Shown here: positions 47,546-55,951 of the stretch, one piece after another
How the letters are laid out: each line of letters starts with the position of its first letter
How positions within the stretch are numbered: position 1 is the stretch's first letter
Source: Clostridioides difficile ATCC 9689 = DSM 1296
GTDB lineage: Bacteria > Bacillota > Clostridia > Peptostreptococcales > Peptostreptococcaceae
NCBI RefSeq assembly: GCF_001077535.1
Contig: NZ_CP011968.1
Location: 2,418,001-2,482,000, forward strand
Length of the DNA stretch: 64,000 nt
Direction: 5' to 3'
Position numbers and translations under genes: made by a program
The notes under the pieces: generated by a model
Told to the model about the DNA's origin: nothing
Seen by the model: only the letters and a program-made list of their open reading frames with translations
Database searches by the model: none

Positions 47546-48928
47546 TTAACTCTTAAGAAGTGACTTTATTATATTAAGCCCTTTTTCTAATTCTTCTACA
47601 TCTTTTGGAGCTGTTACACAAATACGAACTGCTTTTGGAACTGTAGAGTTTCCTACTGAAAATCGTTCAGCACAATATACTTGAACTCCTAGATTTTTTG
47701 CAGAAATTTCAAATGATTTTCCATCCAATTCATCAGGAAGAAGTAACCAACGAAAACTGCAATTCTTATCACCAATCAAATTATAATCTGACAAAACTTT
47801 ATCAGCAACTTCATTTCTTTCTATAATTGCATCTCTTTTCTCTTGTATAATTTTATCTATAATAGGAGAATATAATAAACGGTGTACTATTTCTGCTGTA
47901 AATGGAGAAACCATTAGATTCATATTATATAGTGCATTTTCTAAATTTTCTATATATCGTTTTGGAGCAACTACAAATGCTACTCTAAGACCAGCACATA
48001 AAAATTTAGATGTACTAAAAATATATATAGTATTATCACTAGCTAAAGAAAATATGGGAGTTTGTATACCGTCTCTAAAAATGCTATTTATAGCATCTTC
48101 AATAATTATTATATTATATTGCTTTGCTATCTTGGCTATCTTTTTACGAGATAAATCAGACATAGTATGTGTCGTTGGATTATGATAATCTGGTATAAGA
48201 TATATGCCTTTTATATTTTCATTTTTACAATAACTTTCAAGATATTCAATCGATATTTCATTATTTTCTTGAGGAATTGGGACTAATTGAATACCTATCA
48301 TTTTAGCTATTGACTTAATTCCAGAAAAACTTAAAGAATCTGTAGCAATTCTATCACCAGCTTTAAATAATCCTAGTAAAGTTGCACATATAGCATTTTG
48401 CCCTCCTGTAGATAATAATATATTTTCTTCACTGGTGTATACATTATTTCTTTCTATCCATTTTGCAATTGACTTTTTTTGCATATATGTGCCAGATGGA
48501 GACATGTATTGTAAAAACCTATCCATTTCTGGTTGTTTTAGTACATTTTTAATAAAGTCAATAATATATGTATTTTGCTCATACGGAGGATGAACTGTCC
48601 CCAACTCAATTATGTCTTTTGATTCCGTTTGATATAATAATGTATTACTTACATTTACATCAGAAGAAATGAATGTTCCCTTTCCCACTTTTGCACATAT
48701 TAGTCCCTTTTCTTCGCAAAGTTTAAATGCTCGTGTTATTGTACTTAAGTTTAAATCTAGAAAATCTGCTAATTCCCGTTGTGGAGGCAGTTTATCTCCA
48801 GGATTTAAATTTCCTCTTTTAATATCTTCTTCTAATAACATTGCTAAAGTTTTATATATTGGTGGTTTTCGGTTATCTAATTTTGGTTTCCATGTCATAG
48901 GATAGTTTTCAAAAGAATTTATTGGCAT
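47546..48928 (-). CDS. MocR/GntR-type regulator with aminotransferase domain
   Basis: The 460-residue protein joins an N-terminal GntR winged helix (RELADFLDLNLSTITRAFKL, residues ~49-68) to a class I aminotransferase-like domain. The PLP Lys is in YIFSTSKFLCAGLRV and PDYHNPTTHTMS is the conserved PLP-pocket stretch. MocR proteins sense PLP or amino-compound adducts. It is divergent from the Asp/Glu racemase gene, with inverted ATTGTA repeats between them, so the racemase is its likely target. ATG 48928 follows AGAGGAG. Confidence 0.92.
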   Translation of the reverse strand: MPINSFENYPMTWKPKLDNRKPPIYKTLAMLLEEDIKRGNLNPGDKLPPQRELADFLDLNLSTITRAFKLCEEKGLICAKVGKGTFISSDVNVSNTLLYQTESKDIIELGTVHPPYEQNTYIIDFIKNVLKQPEMDRFLQYMSPSGTYMQKKSIAKWIERNNVYTSEENILLSTGGQNAICATLLGLFKAGDRIATDSLSFSGIKSIAKMIGIQLVPIPQENNEISIEYLESYCKNENIKGIYLIPDYHNPTTHTMSDLSRKKIAKIAKQYNIIIIEDAINSIFRDGIQTPIFSLASDNTIYIFSTSKFLCAGLRVAFVVAPKRYIENLENALYNMNLMVSPFTAEIVHRLLYSPIIDKIIQEKRDAIIERNEVADKVLSDYNLIGDKNCSFRWLLLPDELDGKSFEISAKNLGVQVYCAERFSVGNSTVPKAVRICVTAPKDVEELEKGLNIIKSLLKS

Positions 48929-48950
48929 ATAATTACTCCTCTTAATTATA

Positions 48951-48980
48951 ATTGTACTCCATACAATTTTATTATTGTAT
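48951..48980. promoter_or_regulatory. Candidate MocR operator
   Basis: ATTGTA-N5-TACAAT (48951-48967) is a perfect inverted repeat and a third ATTGTAT follows at 48974-48980. It lies between the divergent regulator and racemase genes, 23 bases upstream of the regulator start. Confidence 0.5.
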
Positions 48981-49052
48981 GCTTCTATTTTAGATGCTAT
49001 ACTTGTATTTGTAAATAGCTATTTCAAAATAAATAAATAAGAGAGGTATAAT

Positions 49053-49739
49053 ATGAAGACTATAGGCTTAATTGGTGGTATGAGTTGGGAAAGTACCATT
49101 ACATATTATCAAGTTATTAATACAGTAATAAAAGAAAGATTAGGTGGACTACACTCTTCTAAATGTATACTTTACAGTGTAGATTTTCAAGAAATTGAAG
49201 AATGCCAATCTAGTGGAAATTGGGAAAAAAGCGCCAAAATTTTAGCTGATGCTGCAATTAAATTACAAGAGGCAGGGGCAGATTTTATTGTTATCTGTAC
49301 TAATACTATGCATAAGGTATCAGATAAAATACAAGAAAGTATACATATTCCATTACTTCACATAGCAGATGTAACTGCTACGGTATTAAGGGAAAAAGAA
49401 ATAAAAAAAGTGGCCTTATTAGGTACTAAATATACAATGGAACAAGATTTTTATAAAAATGTAATTATTAATAATGGAATTGAAGTCTTAATTCCAAATG
49501 AAGAAGACCGTATAATAGTAAATGACACAATATTTAATGAACTTTGCTTAGGAATTATATCTGAATCTTCAAAAAAAGCTTTCTTATCTATTATAGATAA
49601 GCTTGGCAAACAAGGTGCAGAGGCTGTTATATTAGGATGTACAGAAATAGGTCTTTTAATTAAACAAAATGACACTTCTATTCCACTATTTGATACGACA
49701 GTAATACATGCAATAGAAGCTGCACTAAGTTCAATTTAA
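49053..49739 (+). CDS. Aspartate/glutamate racemase family protein
   Basis: The 228-residue protein has the two catalytic cysteines of the Asp/Glu racemase family, in VICTNTMHKV (residue ~82) and ILGCTEIGLL (~193), and the N-terminal GLIGGMSWESTITYYQ typical of the YgeA/RacX subgroup. It would interconvert L- and D-amino acids; the YgeA group has broad or unusual substrates. It is divergent from the MocR regulator. ATG 49053 follows AGAGAGGT. Confidence 0.9.
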   Translation: MKTIGLIGGMSWESTITYYQVINTVIKERLGGLHSSKCILYSVDFQEIEECQSSGNWEKSAKILADAAIKLQEAGADFIVICTNTMHKVSDKIQESIHIPLLHIADVTATVLREKEIKKVALLGTKYTMEQDFYKNVIINNGIEVLIPNEEDRIIVNDTIFNELCLGIISESSKKAFLSIIDKLGKQGAEAVILGCTEIGLLIKQNDTSIPLFDTTVIHAIEAALSSI

Positions 49740-49837
49740 GACAATATTGATTAATAAAAAAAATATCTATAGATTTGTGTAAATAAGACTTTTTATAATT
49801 TATATTACTAGAGATTTTAAACCTATATATTGTAACA

Positions 49838-49875
49838 AAAAAGGATAGTATAATTACCCTATACTATCCTTTTTC
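49838..49875. terminator. Bidirectional terminator
   Basis: AAAAAGGATAGTATA pairs with CTATACTATCCTTTTT (one loop of about six bases). It lies between convergent racemase and Big2 genes. Confidence 0.88.
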
Positions 49876-49923
49876 TTAATTTAATATTTAAATAAACTCA
49901 ACACTTTCAATTTGTATACAAAT

Positions 49924-51459
49924 CTATCTTACATTTATAACATCACTATTTTGAGAGCTATTTCCATTATAATTTGCAACAACATAAATATCTAGATTTA
50001 AATCTCCTTCAGGAATACTTATAGTATGCTCATTTCCCTGTATATCACTTTGATATAGAGTAAATTCTCCATCTCCATTAGTATTATTTTTTACATATAT
50101 ACTGTAAGTACAGTCCTTATGAGATATACTACTCCAGTTAACTCTAATGACATTATTATCTCTATCAACATTAGCTGATATATTTTCTACCCTCATATCT
50201 TTAATATTATTATCATTATTTGAATTTCCATTTCCATTGGTAATATTTATTACATTACTTGGCTTAGTTGTATCTGAATCCTTTTTCCCTATGACATAAA
50301 TATCAAAATCTATATTTTGATTACCCTTCATATCTACTTCTATAGTCGCATATACCTTGTTAGACTTACCTAAATCACTTTCATTTATAGTTATAGATTT
50401 AATTTTCTTAAATGATTCTCCTGACAACTTATCTTTAAGATATATATCATAATCAAAGACATCTTTCATATAATCCCATTCAAGTTTAATAATAACTTTA
50501 TTGTTTACTATTTTATGTGAACCAACCAAGTTTTGTATATAGTCATTCGTTATAGTTTCTTTGACTACTGTTACTGTTATTACTTTAGATTTATCTCCAC
50601 AAGTTATTCTCACCCTATCTTTACCTTCTCTAAGCCCTACAACATTTCCATTACTACTTAAACTTATTGCTCTTTCTACAGGTAATTTTGAATCTACTAA
50701 CTCATAATATATTTTTGGTGGTTCTAAACCAGGTGGAGAAGTTATTATATCTGGTTTCAATTTTTCATTCTGGTCAACTTCTATTTTTATATCATCCATA
50801 TTTATTTCAGCAACTCTAGCTTGAATCCTAAATGTTCTCTCAATTTCTTTATTTCCACACTTAGCATATATTGTAGCTTTACCAACTCCAACTGCACTTA
50901 CTTTATTTCCTTTGATTTTTAAAATATTTTCATTGCTACTCTTATAAACTGGCTTATATGATTTTTTAAACTTATCATAATCAACTTCTATTGTACTTTC
51001 TATAGTAGCACTATCACCAACATGTTTTAAATCCCCATTAATCTCCATATCTAGTGATTCTACCTCTGGGTCTACTACTTTTATAGTAGCCTTTTTTAAT
51101 ACTCTTGAATTTTTCATGATACCCACAGAAGAATACCCAACCTTTAATGCTGTCATTTTATTTCCATCTATTTTTAAAGTCCCTGAGTTATCCAATACAT
51201 TAAACCAAATATTTGGATTTTTAGCATACGAAGGAACCTTAATATATTCACCTGTAGACAAAGTAACTGTTTCATTTAATTTTACTACATATTTATCTAT
51301 ATCTTTAACATATTCCCCATCTACAATTTCAATTTCTACTCCCTTTACCATTGGTCTAAGTATTCCAAATTTAAAAAGGTAGTACTGCGCAACAAGCAAT
51401 ATAGGAATAGATATAATTATGGCAATTTTTCTGTATTTCTTATTTTTTACAAATATCAT
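49924..51459 (-). CDS. Membrane-anchored surface protein with Big2-like domains
   Basis: The 511-residue protein has one N-terminal membrane segment (IAIIISIPILLVAQYYLF, residues ~12-29) and an otherwise extracellular chain. It contains at least two bacterial Ig-like (Big2) repeats: NSGTLKIDGNKMTALKVGYS and SNENILKIKGNKVSAVGVGK, with a third around SLSSNGNVVGLREGKD. The C-terminal ~200 residues form two beta-rich, fibronectin III-like units separated by an Asn-rich linker (NGNGNSNNDNN). No sortase or choline-binding motif is seen. It is a probable cell-surface or envelope protein of unknown role. Confidence 0.82.
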   Translation of the reverse strand: MIFVKNKKYRKIAIIISIPILLVAQYYLFKFGILRPMVKGVEIEIVDGEYVKDIDKYVVKLNETVTLSTGEYIKVPSYAKNPNIWFNVLDNSGTLKIDGNKMTALKVGYSSVGIMKNSRVLKKATIKVVDPEVESLDMEINGDLKHVGDSATIESTIEVDYDKFKKSYKPVYKSSNENILKIKGNKVSAVGVGKATIYAKCGNKEIERTFRIQARVAEINMDDIKIEVDQNEKLKPDIITSPPGLEPPKIYYELVDSKLPVERAISLSSNGNVVGLREGKDRVRITCGDKSKVITVTVVKETITNDYIQNLVGSHKIVNNKVIIKLEWDYMKDVFDYDIYLKDKLSGESFKKIKSITINESDLGKSNKVYATIEVDMKGNQNIDFDIYVIGKKDSDTTKPSNVINITNGNGNSNNDNNIKDMRVENISANVDRDNNVIRVNWSSISHKDCTYSIYVKNNTNGDGEFTLYQSDIQGNEHTISIPEGDLNLDIYVVANYNGNSSQNSDVINVR

Positions 51460-51733
51460 CTATCCACTTCCTTTTAGCCTAATATATAATCATTTGTTTT
51501 GTAAGCAATCTACCTAAGTTAAATATTGGGATAAACTGGAAAATTATTATATTTCAGAATATCCCTATACTAATTATAAACCATAAATTTAAAATTTAAA
51601 ACTAAAATTAATGTTAATTTCTTACTATTACAATAGTCTAATTTTAGTGAAATAACATTTGTCTTGTCAGCTGAAAAGTTATATAATTAATTAAAAAGAA
51701 ATTATACTTATATTATATGAGGAGGATTTTAAA

Positions 51734-52783
51734 TTGGAAATCAATTATAAAAAAAGAAATTTCAAATCATTTGCTAAAAGAAAAAATATTGAAATTTCTG
51801 TTCAAAGGTATCTTATTGACGCACTAAGTTATATGGCACTCGGTCTTTTTTCGTCCCTTTTAATTGGAACAATTTTCAATACATTAGGAGATAATTTCAA
51901 TATTTCTCTTTTTACTGAAGTTATAAGCCCTCTTGCTAAACAGGTTACTGGTCCAGCTATAGCAGTGGCTATTGCGTATGGACTTCAAGCACCTCCACTT
52001 GTACTATTTTCTTGTGCACTTGTTGGAGCTTGTGGTAATGAATTAGGAGGACCTGTTGGAGCATTTGTCGCTACACTTTTTGCTGTAGAGGTTGGAAAAT
52101 TAGTTTCAAAAGAAACAAAAATAGATATATTGGTTACACCTGCTGTAACAATACTAATTGGAGTACTTGTAGCTGAACTTATTGGTCCAGCTGTTTCTGC
52201 TTTTATGACTTCATTTGGAAATATAATAATGCAAGCTACAACTATGCAACCTATAATAATGGGAGCTTTAGTCTCTGCACTTGTTGGAATAGCTCTTACA
52301 TTACCTATAAGTAGTGCAGCTATTTGTATGATGTTAAGTTTAGGTGGTCTTGCTGGTGGGGCAGCAACTGTAGGTTGTTGTTGCCAAATGGTAGGCTTTG
52401 CTGTTATGAGCTTTAGGGAAAATGGAGTTGGTGGCCTTGTGGCACAAGGTCTTGGGACATCTATGTTGCAAGTACCTAATATAATAAAAAATTGGAAAAT
52501 TTGGATACCACCTACTGTAGCTTCAATATTACTTGGACCATTATCTACAACAATATTCAAAATGGAGAATATTCCTATTGGTTCTGGTATGGGCACTTGT
52601 GGATTGGTTGGACAATTTGGAACAGTAACTGCTATGCAAAGTGCTGGAAAAGGAGGTATATCTATGTGGGTTGGTATACTTTTACTTAATTTTATACTTC
52701 CTGCTATTGTAACTTTGTTGATTTCAGAATTTATGAGAAAAAAAGGTCTAATAAAACCTGAAGATTTAAAACTAGATGTATAA
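51734..52783 (+). CDS. PTS-IIC-like membrane protein (PTS_EIIC_2 family)
   Basis: The 349-residue protein has about nine membrane helices and glycine-rich family stretches such as CALVGACGNELGGPVGAF, LSLGGLAGGAATVGCCCQM and GSGMGTCGLVGQFGTV. It matches the PTS_EIIC_2 family, which are stand-alone IIC-like proteins with no linked IIA or IIB. None is encoded here, so sugar phosphorylation by this protein is doubtful. Translation starts at TTG 51734 behind GGAGGATTTTAAA. Confidence 0.83.
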   Translation: MEINYKKRNFKSFAKRKNIEISVQRYLIDALSYMALGLFSSLLIGTIFNTLGDNFNISLFTEVISPLAKQVTGPAIAVAIAYGLQAPPLVLFSCALVGACGNELGGPVGAFVATLFAVEVGKLVSKETKIDILVTPAVTILIGVLVAELIGPAVSAFMTSFGNIIMQATTMQPIIMGALVSALVGIALTLPISSAAICMMLSLGGLAGGAATVGCCCQMVGFAVMSFRENGVGGLVAQGLGTSMLQVPNIIKNWKIWIPPTVASILLGPLSTTIFKMENIPIGSGMGTCGLVGQFGTVTAMQSAGKGGISMWVGILLLNFILPAIVTLLISEFMRKKGLIKPEDLKLDV

Positions 52784-52793
52784 ATTAAAAACT

Positions 52794-52832
52794 ACTCCTT
52801 TTACTTATATAAAAGTAAGGAGTAGTTTTTTT
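52794..52832. terminator. Bidirectional terminator
   Basis: AAAACTACTCCTT pairs with AAGGAGTAGTTTT and T8 follows on the + strand; the A-run gives T's on the - strand for the convergent gene. Confidence 0.9.
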
Positions 52833-53866
52833 TATGAAAATTCCAACATTTTTTTTAATAGCCAATCCATAGAACCTTTAACTTCATTCCAAATCACTAT
52901 GTTTTCATCATAGTAATAGACAGCTTCTGCCTTTTCTTCCTCTGTAACAAATTCTCTACCAAAAGCATTTCGCCAATCTAACAAATATAATCCAACGTAC
53001 TTATTTTTACTTCTAGCAACCTTAATAGAATCATTTGCCAAAAACATACTTTTATTTTTAAAGTAATAAAGAGCTTTACTGTACATCCATGTAGCAGATT
53101 TTTCTTCTTTATAAAGTTCAAATAATTTATTTATTGAAGTTCTATCATTTAATCTAATTAATACATTTAATAATTTGTATCTTATTCCCTGCTCATCACT
53201 AGGATTAATTTCTATTAAATATTCTAATACTTTTTTGGACTCCTTTAGATTATTAATACTTTCTAACTTTCTAGCAAGGGATTCAAGTGCTATCATATAG
53301 GCTCTGGTAGATAAACCTTTCCAAAATCCAAGTTCTTTATCTTCTTTAGTAATCATACTTTTACCTATATTTACAGCTTCCTCCATATATCTAATTGATT
53401 CAATATCACTATTCGCATCTTGTGATAGCTTAATATATCTTTTATATAGTATTTTTTTCTTTTCTAAATCTAAATCTACAGACTTTGATTTGGAATTAGT
53501 CTCTTTTACCCAAAATTCTACATTAGAAATAGCTATAGTATCTTGATTTAAAAAGTCAATACTACAAACATCTTTTATTAAAGACGATTTATTATTTATA
53601 GTATTTAAAGAAACACCTATTTGTTTTGAAAACTCTTTTTTTGTTATATGTAGTGGATGCTTCTTATTGTATAAAAGATTTTGTTCTAAAACTATATTTA
53701 GTATAGCTGAAGACCATATATCAGCTCTAGAAGAATGAATTATCTCTTTATTATTATCTAAAAGGTTTTGCAAAATTTTAAAGCTTATATCTTTGTATTC
53801 TTGATTTAAATTGGAGTTGCAAAATCTATTTATCTTGTCCTTAATTTCTTCTATCTTGCCTGTCAT
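52832..53866 (-). CDS. TPR-containing protein with N-terminal HTH-like domain
   Basis: The 344-residue protein has an N-terminal helical domain (residues ~1-115) with a possible helix-turn-helix, ITKKEFSKQIGVSLNTINNK, and a C-terminal series of tetratricopeptide-like helices (residues ~135-300, for example ALESLARKLESINNLKESKK). N-terminal domains like this in Firmicutes resemble TFIIB-type cyclin-like folds (DUF6398). A regulatory role is possible. ATG 53866 follows GGAGGAGGAG. The cupin gene is 18 bases upstream, so the two form an operon. Confidence 0.75.
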   Translation of the reverse strand: MTGKIEEIKDKINRFCNSNLNQEYKDISFKILQNLLDNNKEIIHSSRADIWSSAILNIVLEQNLLYNKKHPLHITKKEFSKQIGVSLNTINNKSSLIKDVCSIDFLNQDTIAISNVEFWVKETNSKSKSVDLDLEKKKILYKRYIKLSQDANSDIESIRYMEEAVNIGKSMITKEDKELGFWKGLSTRAYMIALESLARKLESINNLKESKKVLEYLIEINPSDEQGIRYKLLNVLIRLNDRTSINKLFELYKEEKSATWMYSKALYYFKNKSMFLANDSIKVARSKNKYVGLYLLDWRNAFGREFVTEEEKAEAVYYYDENIVIWNEVKGSMDWLLKKMLEFS

Positions 53867-53883
53867 GACTCCTCCTCCATATT

Positions 53884-54231
53884 TTACATATATAAAACTA
53901 GTGCTACAAACTCAAGATCTTCTTCTCCTATATTTTCTATAGAATGTTTTTCGCCATCAGCTGTATACACTACATCACCCTCATTTACTTCTACAAATTC
54001 CCCATTATCAAATACTTTACCTTTTCCCTTTAGTATATAATATACTTCAAAATCTGTTGTATGGTCATGCACACCAATTGAACTTCCTACTGGTAAAGCT
54101 ACTCTTTTAAATAGTCTTCCTTTTCCTTTAAGCTCTTCATTTTGTATTATGTTTTCAAGCTTAACCTTTCCTATACCACCATTTAAATTTTCTTTTACTT
54201 CTACTTGTAATTCAGATTTCTTTCTTATCAT
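53884..54231 (-). CDS. Cupin domain protein
   Basis: The 115-residue protein is a single cupin: motif 1 is SIGVHDHTTDFEVYYILKGKG, with two His and one Glu for metal binding, and motif 2 is GDVVYTADGEKHSIEN with the third His. The reaction and ligand are unknown. It has the size of small metal-dependent sugar or small-molecule binding cupins. ATG 54231 follows GGTGGGATG. Confidence 0.87.
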   Translation of the reverse strand: MIRKKSELQVEVKENLNGGIGKVKLENIIQNEELKGKGRLFKRVALPVGSSIGVHDHTTDFEVYYILKGKGKVFDNGEFVEVNEGDVVYTADGEKHSIENIGEEDLEFVALVLYM

Positions 54232-54407
54232 AGCTCATCCCACCTGCCAAACAATCAATCTAACTACTAAATTGGCATATCCTTTCCATAAATATGTTTG
54301 TATTTTAATATAATAATAACATATATTATCATAAAAAAATATTACTGAATACACAAAAATGATACTATTTTTACATATATTTCGACTTAATTAAATTATC
54401 TTACAAG

Positions 54408-54436
54408 TTGACGTCTATATGAAAAAAACATATACT
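54408..54436 (+). promoter_or_regulatory. Promoter of the first POT transporter
   Basis: TTGACG (54408-54413), 17 bases and TATACT (54431-54436), a good sigma-A promoter 53 bases upstream of the ATG at 54489. Confidence 0.7.
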
Positions 54437-54488
54437 CATATAGTATGGTAAAATTTTGTTAAACTATTTATCTGGAGGTTCTCGACAT

Positions 54489-55871
54489 ATGTCAGTTTTA
54501 AAAACGCAAGAAAAACTTAAACAACCTAGAGATTTATATTTCTGCTGTTCAATATTTACCTTTGTAGGACTTGCATACTATGGTATGAAATTGGTATTAT
54601 TATTGTTTTTAGCTGAACAAGTCTCCAAAGGTGGTTTAGGGTTAACACCAGCAGAATCCGCATCAATGCTTGCATCTTTTTTAGCATGGACTTATTTCTC
54701 TCCAGTTATTGGTGGATGGGTCAGTGATAGATTTTTAGGTCCCAAAAACTGTATTATACTTGGAATGCTAATGGTTTCAATTGGTTATTTTCTAGGATAC
54801 ATAGCAAATAGTAAGATGGATATAAACATCATGATATTTTTATCTGGATTAGGAATAGGTTTTTATAAAGGAAACTTACATACTATGGTTGGAAACTTAT
54901 ATACCAATGATGACCCAAGAAAAGATGGAGCTTTCTCTATTACGTATATGGCTACTAATCTAGGTACTTTATTTGGCCCTTTAATATGCGGTTTAGTTGC
55001 TAATGAATGGTTTGCTATGAAAAGCGGATTATCTATAAGTATGTATGGATATAGATATGTATTTTTATTTTCATCAATTACGGTTCTAATAGGTTTATTC
55101 TTCTTTATATTTGGAAACAGAAAGTTTTATAAACCTTTGAATAATGACCCTATTAACGGGAGAGAGTCTATAAGAAAATCACTAGAATATAAGAAAATGC
55201 TCGCTTCAAGACCTTTAACTTTGATTGAGAAAAAAAGAATAATAGTAATATTGGTGTTAGCTTTTTTCACAGTATTTTTTTGGATAGCATATAACCAAGC
55301 CTCTATGTCTATTGCACTCTATACAAAGGAACACATAAATCTTACTGTTGGCAATTTTCAAATTCCTACTTCATGGATAGATTCATACAATGGTCTCCTT
55401 TGTGTTATTCTTGGACCTATCTCTGCTTTAGTATGGGTAAAATTATCTCAAACTAAAAAAGGCGATTTAAGTGTGCCAAAAAAAATGAGCTTAGGTTTTA
55501 TACTATTAGCCATAGCATTTTTGTTTATGATAGTAGCAGTTATACAAACAGGAACAGACCCTAATTCAATTCACAAAGCAAGTGTATTTTGGGTAGTTGG
55601 ATTTTTAACATTCCAAAGTATAGGAGAAATTTGCTTTTCTCCAGTCGGGTATGGTATGGTAAATAAACTTTCGCCTGAAAAGTATATTTCATTACTAATG
55701 GGTGTTTGGTTTTTAGGCAAATTTGCAGCAAATAAATTATCTGGCTATACGCAAGCTATTATAGACCAACTTGGTATGTTACAAGTCTTCATAGTGATAC
55801 CATCATTTTTATTGATATTTGGAATTATACTACTTATAATGAATAAAAAATTAGTAGAATTATCAAATTAA
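54489..55871 (+). CDS. POT family peptide transporter, divergent
   Basis: The 460-residue protein has about 14 membrane helices and POT family sequences such as PVIGGWVSDRFLGPKNCIIL and FYKGNLHTMVGNLYTNDDPRKD. Proton-coupled di- and tripeptide import is the family function. However, the first helix reads FVGLAYYGMK where POT proteins have ER in WERFSYYG, so the conserved Glu-Arg pair used in proton coupling is missing. The coupling or the substrate may differ. The start is ATG 54489, ten bases after GGAGG. Confidence 0.87.
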   Translation: MSVLKTQEKLKQPRDLYFCCSIFTFVGLAYYGMKLVLLLFLAEQVSKGGLGLTPAESASMLASFLAWTYFSPVIGGWVSDRFLGPKNCIILGMLMVSIGYFLGYIANSKMDINIMIFLSGLGIGFYKGNLHTMVGNLYTNDDPRKDGAFSITYMATNLGTLFGPLICGLVANEWFAMKSGLSISMYGYRYVFLFSSITVLIGLFFFIFGNRKFYKPLNNDPINGRESIRKSLEYKKMLASRPLTLIEKKRIIVILVLAFFTVFFWIAYNQASMSIALYTKEHINLTVGNFQIPTSWIDSYNGLLCVILGPISALVWVKLSQTKKGDLSVPKKMSLGFILLAIAFLFMIVAVIQTGTDPNSIHKASVFWVVGFLTFQSIGEICFSPVGYGMVNKLSPEKYISLLMGVWFLGKFAANKLSGYTQAIIDQLGMLQVFIVIPSFLLIFGIILLIMNKKLVELSN

Positions 55872-55901
55872 AAATTTTTTAAAGTTAATAAAATATACAA
55901 T

Positions 55902-55940
55902 AAAAAATCGAGGCATTATAATACCTCGATTTTTATTGTA
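55902..55940. terminator. Bidirectional terminator
   Basis: AAAAATCGAGG pairs with CCTCGATTTTT around a nine-base loop, between convergent genes. Confidence 0.9.
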
Positions 55941-55951
55941 TCTAGTACAAA

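Noticed and set aside
51985-52596. Long - strand open frame (203 codons) across the PTS-IIC-like gene
   Set aside because: It is antisense to a well-supported membrane protein, rich in Pro, Ala and Thr as expected of a shadow frame, and has no ribosome site.
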